Below are positions 25,323 through 34,517 of a stretch of DNA of 64,000 bases, piece by piece; within the stretch, counting starts at the first letter, position 1; each line of letters begins with the position of its first letter. This DNA is from Stutzerimonas azotifigens DSM 17556 (lineage in GTDB: Bacteria > Pseudomonadota > Gammaproteobacteria > Pseudomonadales > Pseudomonadaceae). The notes beneath the pieces were generated by a model. The model saw only the letters and a program-made list of their open reading frames with translations, made no database searches and was not told the DNA's origin. A program made the position numbers and the translations under genes. Location: assembly GCF_000425625.1 (NCBI RefSeq), contig NZ_AUDU01000028.1:102417-166416 (forward strand), in the 5' to 3' direction.

Positions 25323-27398
25323 ATGAACCAGCGCATCACCTTGGAGCGCAACGGCCCCGTCGCGCTGATATACATCGATAACCCTCCGGTCAATGCCGGC
25401 TCGCTGGAGGTCCGAGAGGGGCTGCTGCGGGCGGTGAAGCAGGTGGAAAGCGATTCACAGCTGATCGGAGCGGTACTGATAGGCGCGGGCAAGATGTTCA
25501 TCGCCGGCTCCGACCTCAACGAGTTCGGCAAGCCGCTGGAAGAGCCGCAGTTGCCGGAAGTGATCCGCGCCATCGAGCAGTGCAGCAAACCGATCATCGC
25601 GGCCGTGCACGGTGCGGCGCTGGGCGGCGGTTTCGAGCTGGCGCTGGGCTGCGATGCCCGAGTCGCCGCGCCAGGCTGTCTGCTGGGCCTGCCGGAAGTG
25701 ACCCTGGGCATGATTCCAGGCGCTGGCGGGACCCAGCGCCTGCCTCGTCTGGTCGGCATTCCCAAGGCCATCGAACTGATCTGCAGCGGCGCCCGGGTGG
25801 AAGCCTCCGAGGCGCTGGCGCTGGGTATGGTCGACGCCGTCGCCGAGGGTGACCTGGCCAGCTTCGCGGTGGATTACGTGCGACGCCTGCCGGACAAGCG
25901 ACGCATTCGTGACATGAACACGCCGGCAAGCGACTCGGCGCAAATCGAGCAGGCCCGCGCCAAGGCGCTCAAGGCCGGCCGCAACCGACCGCAGGTCAGT
26001 GCGGCCATCGATGCGGTGCTGGATGCGGCCACACAGCCCATCGACCTCGCGCTGGCCGCCGAACGCGAAGTCTTCCAGCGGTTGCGCCTGTCCACCGAAG
26101 CCTTCGCACTGCGCCACCTGTTTTTCGCTGAACGCCAGTCCGCCAAGCGGATCGAGCTCGATGGCATCGAGCCGCGAAGCATAGAACGCACTGCCGTCAT
26201 CGGTGCCGGCACCATGGGCAGCGGCATTGCCCTGGCCATCCTGCAGGCCGGGCTCCCGGTCGTGCTGCTGGAGCGAGACGAGGCGGCACTGAACAAAGGC
26301 ATGGAGCGCATCCGGGCCGACTACGATCGGCGCGTTGCTACCGGCCGCATCGACGAGGCTCGCGCCGAGGCCGACCTTGCACGGCTGCATGCCAGCATGG
26401 ACTGGGAACAGGTATCCCGGGCGCAACTGGTCATCGAAGCCGTTTTCGAGGACCTGACCGTCAAGCAGGAGCTTCTGCGCCAGGTCGAGCCACTGCTCGA
26501 CGAAGAGGCCATCTTCGCCACCAATACCTCCTACCTGGATGTCGACCAGATTGCCGAGGCGGCCAAGCACCCGCAACGTGTCATGGGCCTGCACTTCTTC
26601 AGCCCGGCCAACGTCATGCGCCTGGTGGAAGTGGTGCGTGGGATGTACACCGCGCCGGAAACCATCAGCACCGGCTTCGCCCTGGTGAGACGGCTCGGCA
26701 AGCTGCCGATACTGACCAACAACGCATTCGGTTTCATCGGTAACCGTATCTACGCCGCGTATCGCCAGCAGTGCGAACTGATGCTGGAAGAAGGCGCTCT
26801 GCCAGCGCAGATCGACGAGGCGATGGAGACTTTCGGCATGGCCATGGGCCCCTTCGCCGTGGCCGACCTGTCCGGGTTGGATATCGCCTGGCGCATGCGC
26901 CAGGCCCGCTCCCACCTACGCGATGTCAACATGCGCTATGTCGATATCCCCGATCTGCTTTGCGAGCAGGGCCGTCTCGGTCGCAAAACCGGCGCGGGCT
27001 ATTACCGCTACGACGAGCAAGGTCGTCGCAACGAGGATCCACGCGTGACCGAACTGATCGAGCGGGAGTCCGCGCGCAAGGGCATCGCACGCCGGACCTT
27101 CAGCCCCGGCGACATCGTCGAGCGCGTGCTGACGACCATGGCCAACGAAGCCGCCCTGCTCATGACCGAGGGGGTCACCACACGGGCGAGCGACATCGAC
27201 TTGGTACTGGTCAATGGTTTCGGCTTTCCCAAATGGGAAGGGGGCCCGGCGTTCTGGTCGGCCCGACAGCCACTGGCCAGCCTGAAGGCCCTCCAGCAGC
27301 AGCTGGCTGCCGTGACTGGCGCAGGCTTCATCAAGGGCGATCTGGCGATGTTCCACCACCTGAACGCATTCTCGCAGAGCGACGCCGCCACCGCCTGA
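25323..27398 (+). CDS. Fused enoyl-CoA hydratase / 3-hydroxyacyl-CoA dehydrogenase
   Basis: Bifunctional beta-oxidation enzyme of FadB/FadJ architecture, 691 residues. The crotonase domain (1-190) has both catalytic glutamates, in LGGGFELALGC and LPEVTLGMIPGAGGTQRLP. The NAD domain begins at about 293 with VIGAGTMGSGIALAI and includes ATNTSYLDVDQIAE and the catalytic His in GLHFFSPANVMRL; two C-terminal dehydrogenase domains follow. It starts 10 bp after the CoA ligase, behind GAGGAG. With the dehydrogenase, ligase and thiolase it completes activation plus one beta-oxidation round. No thiolase-partner docking subunit (FadA) is adjacent. Confidence 0.93.
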   Translation: MNQRITLERNGPVALIYIDNPPVNAGSLEVREGLLRAVKQVESDSQLIGAVLIGAGKMFIAGSDLNEFGKPLEEPQLPEVIRAIEQCSKPIIAAVHGAALGGGFELALGCDARVAAPGCLLGLPEVTLGMIPGAGGTQRLPRLVGIPKAIELICSGARVEASEALALGMVDAVAEGDLASFAVDYVRRLPDKRRIRDMNTPASDSAQIEQARAKALKAGRNRPQVSAAIDAVLDAATQPIDLALAAEREVFQRLRLSTEAFALRHLFFAERQSAKRIELDGIEPRSIERTAVIGAGTMGSGIALAILQAGLPVVLLERDEAALNKGMERIRADYDRRVATGRIDEARAEADLARLHASMDWEQVSRAQLVIEAVFEDLTVKQELLRQVEPLLDEEAIFATNTSYLDVDQIAEAAKHPQRVMGLHFFSPANVMRLVEVVRGMYTAPETISTGFALVRRLGKLPILTNNAFGFIGNRIYAAYRQQCELMLEEGALPAQIDEAMETFGMAMGPFAVADLSGLDIAWRMRQARSHLRDVNMRYVDIPDLLCEQGRLGRKTGAGYYRYDEQGRRNEDPRVTELIERESARKGIARRTFSPGDIVERVLTTMANEAALLMTEGVTTRASDIDLVLVNGFGFPKWEGGPAFWSARQPLASLKALQQQLAAVTGAGFIKGDLAMFHHLNAFSQSDAATA

Positions 27399-27413
27399 AA
27401 CCAGCCCGCAGAG

Positions 27414-27451
27414 CACGAGGCCCCGCGCAGCTGACCGCACGGGGCCTCGTG
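27414..27451 (+). terminator. Terminator of the acyl-CoA operon
   Basis: 12-bp perfect stem CACGAGGCCCCG / CGGGGCCTCGTG starting 15 bases after the hydratase/dehydrogenase stop, followed by TCGTTTC. Confidence 0.75.
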
Positions 27452-27513
27452 TCGTTTCATCGAGCAGGTACTCGCGGAACCCTGTCCACCGTCACTGTCG
27501 TCGTCGATGCGAT

Positions 27514-27543
27514 GAGCCAGGGCCCTGTACAGGGCCCTGGCTC
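27514..27543 (-). terminator. Palindromic hairpin downstream of the MmgE/PrpD gene
   Basis: A perfect 14-bp inverted repeat (GAGCCAGGGCCCTG with central TA) lies 22 bases after the stop of the minus-strand PrpD-like gene. It lacks a T tract, so it may terminate only partially or block 3' decay. Confidence 0.5.
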
Positions 27544-27565
27544 AAATGAGTCTCGGCCGAATGCC

Positions 27566-28924
27566 TCAGCCAAGCGAGACGAGATTCAGGTCCGACAGCT
27601 GCAGCTGCTCCAGCTTCCGGATCTGCCCGCTGAGCCAGCGCATGGATTCGGCGCCCGTCACCGGGGTGACCAGTTCGGCGAACTTGTCTTCCAGCTCGAT
27701 ATCGCTGAGCGGAGCTTCCGGATCCCCTTTGCGGAACGGAGAGAAGTGTTCGAGCACACGGCCATCCTCGAGCACCAGGCGCACCCGCGCCGCCCGCGCC
27801 TGCGGGAATTGCGCCGTTAGCTCGGCAGCGGCGTTCAGCACGACCCGCTGCATCATGCTGCGACTTTCGGCTTCCCTCAGACGCGCCTCGGAGAAGGCTT
27901 CGAGACGCACGCTGCCGTAACGCAGGGCCTGGACCAGCACGTAAGGCATGCTGAATTTGGCCTGGTAGGCGGAGACCGGATGGTGGTTGCCCGTCACGTC
28001 CAGAGCCGTCTGGTATGTATCGACCTCGATCCGCGCCACGCGCTCGCGCTCGGCCTCGCTCAGCTGAGCGCGCAACGCCTGCACCGCATCGATCGCGGCG
28101 AAGGTGTGGCCGCAGCAGCAATGGGCCTTCTGCGTGATCCGGGTGATGTTGTAGGTTTCGCCGAGGCCTTCGGTGACCTTGTGCCACTGCGGCCCCTTGC
28201 TCATGGCCGCGCCGAAGCCGACCTCCCCTTCCAGGATATCCAGCGCGCCGGTGATGCCATTGGCAGCCACCCGCGCGGCCGTCACCCCTGCGGACGCGGC
28301 ATGACCGCCATGCAAGGCCTTGGTCATGGAGTCGGAGCGGAACGCCTGCTGCAGGCCGGCGGCGAACGAGCCGGCAGTCGCCAGCGCATGCCCGGTCACG
28401 TCGCGGTCTCCGGGCGCCAGCAGATAAGCGGCCGCGGCCGCGCTGGCGAAGCAGCCGATGGTGCCGGTGGTGTGGAAGAAATGGTAATGGGATGGCTGCA
28501 CCGCAGCGCCGATGCGGGTGGAGATCTCATAGCCGACCACCACCGCACGCAGGAAGTCCTCGCCCGAGGCGCCGACGTGCTCGCCTACCGCCAGCGCCGC
28601 CGCGATGACCGGAACGCCCGGGTGATACACCGCGTCCCTGAAGATGTCGTCGAATTCCACCGCATGGGACGAGGTACCGTTGATCCATGCCGCCGACTCG
28701 GGCGTCGAAGTGGAGCCGAATCCCGGCAGGCTGCTCCTGCCGAGGCCGCGCTGGTCGGCATAGGCCTTGGCCAGGCGCTCGGCAACCGGTTCGCGGGTGC
28801 CCGGATAAAGCGCGGCGAACCAGTCCAGTACCGCGCGCTTGGCGTGATGGCGTACGTCGCTGCGCAAGGTGGAGCGCGCCTCGCAAGCGCTGTAGTCGGC
28901 TAGTTGTTCTATTAATGTGGCCAT
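27566..28924 (-). CDS. MmgE/PrpD family enzyme
   Basis: Cytoplasmic enzyme of the family containing 2-methylcitrate dehydratase and cis-aconitate decarboxylase; acts on small polycarboxylates. At 452 residues it shows VEFDDIFRDAVYHPGVPVIA (about 91-110) with the conserved Asp and His, FFHTTGTIGCFASAAAAAYL (about 158-177), KALHGGHAASAG, and QKAHCCCGHTFAAIDAV, which has an unusual Cys triplet. The start MATLIEQLADY has AGGA upstream. It lies on the minus strand behind a LysR gene and a TAXI transporter, and converges with the acyl-CoA operon. Whether it dehydrates, decarboxylates or does something else cannot be told from the motifs. Confidence 0.87.
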   Translation of the reverse strand: MATLIEQLADYSACEARSTLRSDVRHHAKRAVLDWFAALYPGTREPVAERLAKAYADQRGLGRSSLPGFGSTSTPESAAWINGTSSHAVEFDDIFRDAVYHPGVPVIAAALAVGEHVGASGEDFLRAVVVGYEISTRIGAAVQPSHYHFFHTTGTIGCFASAAAAAYLLAPGDRDVTGHALATAGSFAAGLQQAFRSDSMTKALHGGHAASAGVTAARVAANGITGALDILEGEVGFGAAMSKGPQWHKVTEGLGETYNITRITQKAHCCCGHTFAAIDAVQALRAQLSEAERERVARIEVDTYQTALDVTGNHHPVSAYQAKFSMPYVLVQALRYGSVRLEAFSEARLREAESRSMMQRVVLNAAAELTAQFPQARAARVRLVLEDGRVLEHFSPFRKGDPEAPLSDIELEDKFAELVTPVTGAESMRWLSGQIRKLEQLQLSDLNLVSLG

Positions 28925-28965
28925 GGAAATCCTATCGTTCGTGGGTAGCGGCCAGCCCGGACATG

Positions 28966-29856
28966 TCAGCCGATCTCCTCCATCAGCCAATCCCGGAAAC
29001 GGGCGATCTTGGGTTCGAAGGGCGAGTTCGGCTGGCTGACGAGGTAGTAGCCGAGATCTCGCGCGAAGGTGTGCTCGCAGAAGTAGATCAGCGTGCCGGA
29101 ACGCAGCTCCTGCTCCACCATGCGCGTCTGGGCGATGGCGATGCCCAGGCCGTCCTGCGCCGCCTGGTATGCCAGCAGCGAGCTGGGCAGCATGAAGGGT
29201 TCCTTTTCGATGCTGTATTCGATGCCCGCCGAGGCGAACCAGTCCTGCCAGTCCTGCTTGCGGTAATGCGAGTGAATGAGCGGGTACTTGAGCACGTCCT
29301 CCGGCTTTCTCCCAAACGGCATTCCGGATACCAGTCTTGGCTTGCAGACCGGTCGCAGTTCGTCGCCGAACAGGAAATCGCAACGCAGCCCCTCCCAGTC
29401 CCCCTTGCCAAGCTGTATCGAGCCATCCACCCGTTCGCTGGCGAAATCCACCGGTGCGACGGCCGTCATGATGCGGATGCGAAGATCCGGGTGAGCTTTT
29501 TGCAGCTTGGGCAGGCGGTGCATGAGCCAGCGGGCCGCGAAGGTCGAATAGACGCGTATCCGCAGCGGCTCGTCCTCGAGCTTTTCCGTCAGTCCTCTGG
29601 TCGCTTCGATGATCTGGTTGAATGCGGGCTGCACACCATCGAAGTACTGCTGGCCAAGCTCGGTCAGGCGGATACCGGCGCGATCGCGATGGAAGAACTG
29701 CACGTCCAGATAGCTTTCCAGCAGGCTGATCTGCCTGCTGACAGCCGACTGGCTGACATGGAGCTCATCCGCCGCCTTGGAAAAGCTCCTGAGCCGAGCG
29801 ACAGCCTCGAAAACTCGCAGCGCGTTCAGAGGCGGGACGATATTGTGCATATGCAT
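28966..29856 (-). CDS. LysR family regulator (GcvA-like)
   Basis: DNA-binding regulator, 296 residues. The N-terminal winged helix-turn-helix reads PLNALRVFEAVARLRSFSKA and SQSAVSRQISLLE, followed by a linker helix and a periplasmic-binding-fold effector domain. The PLNALRVFEA start is typical of the GcvA/AmpR-like subgroup. It lies between the TRAP permease and the PrpD-like gene, all on the minus strand, so it probably controls this island, perhaps with the transported acid or its CoA ester as inducer (inference). Confidence 0.9.
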   Translation of the reverse strand: MHMHNIVPPLNALRVFEAVARLRSFSKAADELHVSQSAVSRQISLLESYLDVQFFHRDRAGIRLTELGQQYFDGVQPAFNQIIEATRGLTEKLEDEPLRIRVYSTFAARWLMHRLPKLQKAHPDLRIRIMTAVAPVDFASERVDGSIQLGKGDWEGLRCDFLFGDELRPVCKPRLVSGMPFGRKPEDVLKYPLIHSHYRKQDWQDWFASAGIEYSIEKEPFMLPSSLLAYQAAQDGLGIAIAQTRMVEQELRSGTLIYFCEHTFARDLGYYLVSQPNSPFEPKIARFRDWLMEEIG

Positions 29857-29920
29857 GATCTTTGCTGGCTTGATTGCAGCAAGCCTACTAGAGAAAGCAG
29901 CCCAACGCCGGTAGCTAAGC

Positions 29921-29955
29921 GCAACGCATGGCCCCTATAACGGGCCATGCGTTGC
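29921..29955 (-). terminator. Hairpin after the TRAP permease gene
   Basis: Perfect 14-bp stem (GCAACGCATGGCCC / GGGCCATGCGTTGC, seven-base loop) starting a few bases after the permease stop on the minus strand, before the LysR gene. No T tract, so partial termination is likely. Confidence 0.55.
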
Positions 29956-29961
29956 GGTACC

Positions 29962-31839
29962 TCACGAGAGGCTGGCGACCGGACCACGCCGTTTGAGCAG
30001 CGCGGTCTGCGTCAGAACGAAGCTGGCCAGCACGATCAGCGCGGAGACATTGGCCCACAGCACCGGAACCAGGCATCCCAGCGCCGCGGCGGCCAGCAGC
30101 AACCGCCACACCAGGTTCACGCGCCGCTGGAACCAGCCGACCAGCGCGATGGACATCATCCACACCGCGAACAATCCCAATACGCAGGCGGACAGTACCT
30201 GTTGCCAATCGCCGATCCCAAGCAGTGCATGGTTGTAGACCACCATCACCGGAAGAACGAACCCGGTCAGGCTGATCCGGAACGCTTCGATACCCGCCTT
30301 GAACGGGTCACACCCTGCAATACCCGCGGTGGTATAGGCGGCCAGCGCCACAGGCGGGGTGATGGGCGCGTAGCAGCAATAGATGAACACGAAGAAGTGC
30401 GCGACGATCACCGGTACGCCCATCTGCACCAGGAAGGGCGCGGCGGTCACGGCCATCACGATATAGGCTGCAGTCGGCGGCAGGCCCATGCCCAGGACGA
30501 TGGAAATCACCATGGCGAACAGCAGCGCCAGTGGCAGGTAGCCATGGGATGCGGACATGAGAATGTCCGACAGCTTGAGTCCCAGGCCGGTCATGCCCAG
30601 CATGCCGATGATGATGCCGGCCGTTGCACAAGCGACCGATACCACCAGGACCTTGCGAGGCGTTTCGATCAGTGCCTCGATTAGATTCTTCACCGGAACC
30701 TTCAGTTCTGGCTTGAAGAAGTTGTAGATGAAGGTGGTGACCAGAATCACGCCAGTGGCGAACAGCGCGGCACGCAAGGGTGAAACCCGCAATACGGCCA
30801 GTGAGACGATGAGCACGCTCAATGGGATGAGCAGCCGCAAACTCTTCATCAGCGCATCACGCCTGGCCGGGATTTCCGCGGCCGGAAGCGACTTCAGGTC
30901 ATGCTTGCGCGCCTCGTTGCCGACCACGCACATCAGCGCGACGTAGAACAGCAGCGCGGGAATGATCGCGTGCAGGATGACTTCGCTGTACGGCACCCCC
31001 GTCATGTCGGCCATGACGAACGCGCCAGCGCCCATTACCGGTGGCATCAGCGAAGCACCGGACGCACCCACCGCCTCGATCGCCGCGGCGGTACGCGCCT
31101 TGTAGCCGACCCGTTTCATCATCGGAATGGTGAAGGCGCCGGTAGTCGCCGCATCGGAAACAGGGCTACCGGAAACCATCCCCACCGTCGCGGTGGAAAT
31201 GATGCCCACCTTGGCCGGGCCGCCTTGATACTTGCCGGCGAACGCGTTGGCAAGGTTGATGAAAATCGCGCCCACCCCGCTCTTTTCCATGAAGGATCCG
31301 AAAAGAATGAACAGAAATACATAGGTGGCGGCCACGCCCAGCGGCACGCCGTAGATGCCTTCCGTGGAGAAGAACATCTGGGTGACGATACGCTCGAGAT
31401 CACGGCCGGAATGCCCGAACGGAGCAGGCAGGTATTGGCCGAAGTAGCTATAGAGCAGCGAGATCAAGGCCAGCAAGGTCATCACCCAGCCGACGGTGCG
31501 GCGAGTGGCCTCGAGCAACACGACCAGCGTCAGGCAGCCGACCAGCATATCGGTATGGGTCGGATCACCGATGCGATAGATCAGGTCGTCGAAGGACAGA
31601 TACAGGTAGATCCCGCTGGCGGCGGCAGCGATCATGAGCGGAATATCGACAAGGAAGGTTCGTTTAGAATCCTTGATTGCCGGGAAGAACATGAATACCA
31701 GTACCAGCACGAAGGACAGATGGACACTGCGCTGCAGCAATGCCGTCATCAAGCCGGCACTCGCGGTATAGACCTGAAAGGTAGTGAACAGAAGGGAGAC
31801 GGCGATAATCGCCGCGCCCAAGGTTTTCCTCGATGTCAT
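29962..31839 (-). CDS. TRAP transporter fused permease (DctQ-DctM, TAXI type)
   Basis: Inner-membrane permease of a TAXI-class TRAP transporter, using an ion gradient to import an organic acid. The 625-residue chain fuses the small four-helix subunit (first about 170 residues) to the large multi-helix subunit. It shows LGVAATYVFLFILFGSFMEK, FTIPMMKRVGYKARTAAAIE, SLMPPVMGAGAFVMAD and GLPPTAAYIVMAVTAAPFLV, all standard in fused TAXI permeases. It follows the binding-protein gene on the same strand. Substrate unknown; the PrpD-like and acyl-CoA enzymes nearby suggest a polycarboxylate or branched acid. Confidence 0.92.
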   Translation of the reverse strand: MTSRKTLGAAIIAVSLLFTTFQVYTASAGLMTALLQRSVHLSFVLVLVFMFFPAIKDSKRTFLVDIPLMIAAAASGIYLYLSFDDLIYRIGDPTHTDMLVGCLTLVVLLEATRRTVGWVMTLLALISLLYSYFGQYLPAPFGHSGRDLERIVTQMFFSTEGIYGVPLGVAATYVFLFILFGSFMEKSGVGAIFINLANAFAGKYQGGPAKVGIISTATVGMVSGSPVSDAATTGAFTIPMMKRVGYKARTAAAIEAVGASGASLMPPVMGAGAFVMADMTGVPYSEVILHAIIPALLFYVALMCVVGNEARKHDLKSLPAAEIPARRDALMKSLRLLIPLSVLIVSLAVLRVSPLRAALFATGVILVTTFIYNFFKPELKVPVKNLIEALIETPRKVLVVSVACATAGIIIGMLGMTGLGLKLSDILMSASHGYLPLALLFAMVISIVLGMGLPPTAAYIVMAVTAAPFLVQMGVPVIVAHFFVFIYCCYAPITPPVALAAYTTAGIAGCDPFKAGIEAFRISLTGFVLPVMVVYNHALLGIGDWQQVLSACVLGLFAVWMMSIALVGWFQRRVNLVWRLLLAAAALGCLVPVLWANVSALIVLASFVLTQTALLKRRGPVASLS

Positions 31840-31908
31840 GGCAGCTTTTCCTCGGCCGGAAAACAGGCACGGTCAATCAACCAGAGGAGGCGCGAACGCC
31901 TCCTTTCG

Positions 31909-32868
31909 TCATTTCAGAACGCCGACCTCGCGGAAGTAGCGAGCCGCGCCCGGATGCAGGGGCACCGAGGTAGTGGCGGCTTCCTCCAGCTTGGTCATCT
32001 TGAAAGCGTGGTTGATGTTTTCCAGCTCGGCCTTGTTTTCGAAAACGGCCTTGACGATGTTGTAGGCATCGTCCTCGGACAACTTGGTGTTGGACACCAC
32101 GAGCGTCTGTACGGAAACCGTTTGAGCATCATGGGAAACGCCCTTGTACGTCTCCGCCGGAATCACCGCACGTTCGAGGAACGGATAAGCTTTCTGGATG
32201 GTTCCGATCTGTTCGTCCGACAGGGACAGAAGCTCGATGGGATTGGTGATGGCGAGGCTCATGACGGCCGGCGCAGGATAGTTCACGCCCAAAAAGACAG
32301 CTTCGACAGTACCGTCCTGCAGTGCTTCCACACCCTCGGCGAAGGTCAGGAATTCCGGGCTGAAATCACGGTAGGTGATGCCCAGCGACTCCAGCATCAT
32401 CCGCGTCTTGACCTCGGTCCCGGAGCCCGGCGCACCGACGACGATGCGCTCGCCGCGGATATCCGTCACATCCTTGATGTCGCTACCCTTGAGCGTGACG
32501 ATGTGGTGGGGCTGCTGATACATGTTGAACAGCCCGTAGAGTTCGACCTTTTCCTTGAAGTGCTTGGACTTGTCGAAATCGACATAGGCCTCGTGCACCA
32601 CATCGGCGGAAGCGGTGGCCAGGTCCGCCTGCCCCTTGGCCAGCATCTTGATGTTTTCGACAGTGCCGCCGGTGGACTCGGCGACCATGGAGATGCCCGG
32701 TACCTTTTTGCTCACCACGTTGGCCATGGCTCCGCCATACGCATAGAAGACGCCCGTGGTACCGGCGGTGGCTATCGAAAGTTGCGCGGCGTGGGCGGCA
32801 GAGCCCAGGACACTCATTACGCTGGTGACGCCGACGAACGCAAGCGCTCTCAACTTATTGTTATGCAT
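31909..32868 (-). CDS. TAXI family TRAP solute-binding protein
   Basis: Periplasmic binding protein of 319 residues with a signal peptide ending near GSAAHA|AQLS. The TAXI class is marked by LSIATAGTTGVFYAYGGAMA near the mature N-terminus, MVAESTGGTVENIKMLAKGQ and RIVVGAPGSGTEVKTRMMLE. It is the first gene of the minus-strand transporter set (binding protein, fused permease) and so sets which molecule enters the island. Divergent from the AbrB-family gene across a spacer of about 390 bp. Confidence 0.93.
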   Translation of the reverse strand: MHNNKLRALAFVGVTSVMSVLGSAAHAAQLSIATAGTTGVFYAYGGAMANVVSKKVPGISMVAESTGGTVENIKMLAKGQADLATASADVVHEAYVDFDKSKHFKEKVELYGLFNMYQQPHHIVTLKGSDIKDVTDIRGERIVVGAPGSGTEVKTRMMLESLGITYRDFSPEFLTFAEGVEALQDGTVEAVFLGVNYPAPAVMSLAITNPIELLSLSDEQIGTIQKAYPFLERAVIPAETYKGVSHDAQTVSVQTLVVSNTKLSEDDAYNIVKAVFENKAELENINHAFKMTKLEEAATTSVPLHPGAARYFREVGVLK

Positions 32869-33257
32869 GTGAGACTCCTATGATTCTTATTAATGGATAC
32901 CCCGTGGATCCGGATCTTGCGGGTGTTCAGATACCGGCTGCGTCAGGCCTGCATCCCGCTGCCAGGCAGCGACACCACGTCCCCGTTTTCACTTGAATCC
33001 ATCATAACGAACCGTCTCGGCCGCGGTTTTACCAAAAATCATGGCTTGATGAGTTATTTGAAAACTAGCCAGCGCAGCGCCTGTTTAAAGTGACCCGGCC
33101 GGGAAAACGCGCGCCGCGCAACCCAAACAGTTCCAACCATGGCAGAGTTGAAACGAGCGCTTGTGCCTCGGCGCTGCCGCTTTCGATCCGGACGGGCACC
33201 GCTTCATCGGCTGCATGCCATCCACCGCAATGACACAAAGGTGTGCCGAAGGGCTCT
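32869..33257. other. Divergent intergenic region, about 390 bp
   Basis: Separates the TAXI binding-protein gene (minus) from the AbrB-family gene (plus) and must hold promoters for both. It is less GC-rich in its middle (about 33000-33080) than the surroundings. I see no convincing gene, hairpin or recognised operator here. Confidence 0.4.
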
Positions 33258-34343
33258 GTGAAACGTCTTTACCCCCCTCAGCTGTCCTCGCTTCCCCTCG
33301 TCGCGCAGTGGGCGATGCTCATCATCGGAGGCGGGCTGGCCGGTTTCGCGCTGCACCACCTGGGGCTGCCGGCCTCCCTTCTGCTCGGGCCGATGGCCGT
33401 CGCGATGTGCATGGGCATCATGGGTACCCGAGTCCGGGTTTCGCCGATGTTCTTCCGTTCAGGGCAGGGCGTGGTCGGGCTGATGGTGGCCAAATCCGTG
33501 ACGCTCGGCGTGCTGCTGGCCCTGAGCAAGGACTGGCACCTGATGCTGCTGGTAACGGCGTTGACCATATTGCTCAGCGCCGGTGTCGGACTGTGTCTGG
33601 CACTGGCCAGGATTCCGGCCAATGCCGCAGCCTGGGGCACCGCGCCCGGCGCCGCGTCGGCCATGATCGCCATGGGCGAGGAACATGGCGCCGATGGACG
33701 CCTGGTTGCGTGCATGCAGTACATGCGCGTCGTATGTGTGGTCATGCTCGGCGCCTGGATTGCCCACCTGTTCGCGGCAACCGCCCATCACGCAACCAGC
33801 GCAACGCTCGCGCCCCCTTTCACCTGGCTAGGGTTCATGATCACGCTAGCGCTGGCCTTGCTGGGAGCGTGCAGCGGCAGCCTGATCCCGGCCGGCGCGC
33901 TGCTTACTCCGATCATCCTGGGCAGCGCACTGCAACTGGCAGGCTGGCTGGACATCACCCTCAACGACACGCTCATGGCCCTGGCCTATGGCGCCATAGG
34001 CAGCTATATCGGCCTGCGTTTCGACCGCGCCACAATCATGCGCGTGGCAGGCATGATTCCCACCCTGGTCATCGCCAACATTGCCCTGGTGCTGCTCTGC
34101 GCCTGTCTGGCATGGCCACTGAGCTACCTGTTTGGGAAGGACTTCCTTTCGGTATTCCTCGCGACCAGCCCGGGCGGGCTGGATGCAATGGCGATCATTG
34201 CCGTGGAGACCGGTGCCGATGCCAGTTTCGTCGTTGCGCTGCAGACGATGAGACTCATCGGCATCGTTCTGGCCGGAAAGCTTTTCGCGCAGCTCACCAT
34301 GACTCTGGCCGCCCGGTTGTCCAGCGCTGCGCGGGATCAATGA
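33258..34343 (+). CDS. AbrB family (PF05145) inner-membrane protein
   Basis: Integral membrane protein of about 361 residues with roughly ten segments in two internally similar halves, of the family once called putative ammonia monooxygenase. Members are often encoded near tricarboxylate or TRAP transporters, but no activity is established. Typical elements are GGGLAGFALHHLGLPASLLL near the start, the WGTAPGAASAMIAMGEEHGA loop, and SPGGLDAMAIIAVETGADAS in the second half. A GTG start at 33258 is preferred because GAAGGG lies five bases upstream; the in-frame GTG at 33243 is possible. Divergent from the TAXI gene, so probably part of the same island. Confidence 0.8.
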   Translation: MKRLYPPQLSSLPLVAQWAMLIIGGGLAGFALHHLGLPASLLLGPMAVAMCMGIMGTRVRVSPMFFRSGQGVVGLMVAKSVTLGVLLALSKDWHLMLLVTALTILLSAGVGLCLALARIPANAAAWGTAPGAASAMIAMGEEHGADGRLVACMQYMRVVCVVMLGAWIAHLFAATAHHATSATLAPPFTWLGFMITLALALLGACSGSLIPAGALLTPIILGSALQLAGWLDITLNDTLMALAYGAIGSYIGLRFDRATIMRVAGMIPTLVIANIALVLLCACLAWPLSYLFGKDFLSVFLATSPGGLDAMAIIAVETGADASFVVALQTMRLIGIVLAGKLFAQLTMTLAARLSSAARDQ

Positions 34344-34482
34344 CCGACCGATAGCCGTCGCCGTCGCTGAACGGCAATCGAGGCGCAGGCACCGGGGCTG
34401 GAAACAGGGTACTGATCCCTCATGCTCTGGCGGCTCAGTGGCGCACCTGGACCCATTTCCCACAAATAGAAACTATGCATAA

Positions 34483-34514
34483 AGGACAAGCCCCGCATTC
34501 GCGGGGCTTGTCCT
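34483..34514 (-). terminator. Terminator next to the 63-residue acidic protein gene
   Basis: Perfect 14-bp stem AGGACAAGCCCCGC / GCGGGGCTTGTCCT with loop ATTC, four bases past the minus-strand stop. On the minus strand it is followed by TTATG rather than a T run. Confidence 0.7.
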
Positions 34515-34517
34515 GGG

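Noticed and set aside
33138..33260. Short arginine-rich frame before the AbrB-family gene
   Set aside because: About 40 residues, no ribosome-binding site, composition typical of random GC-rich sequence.
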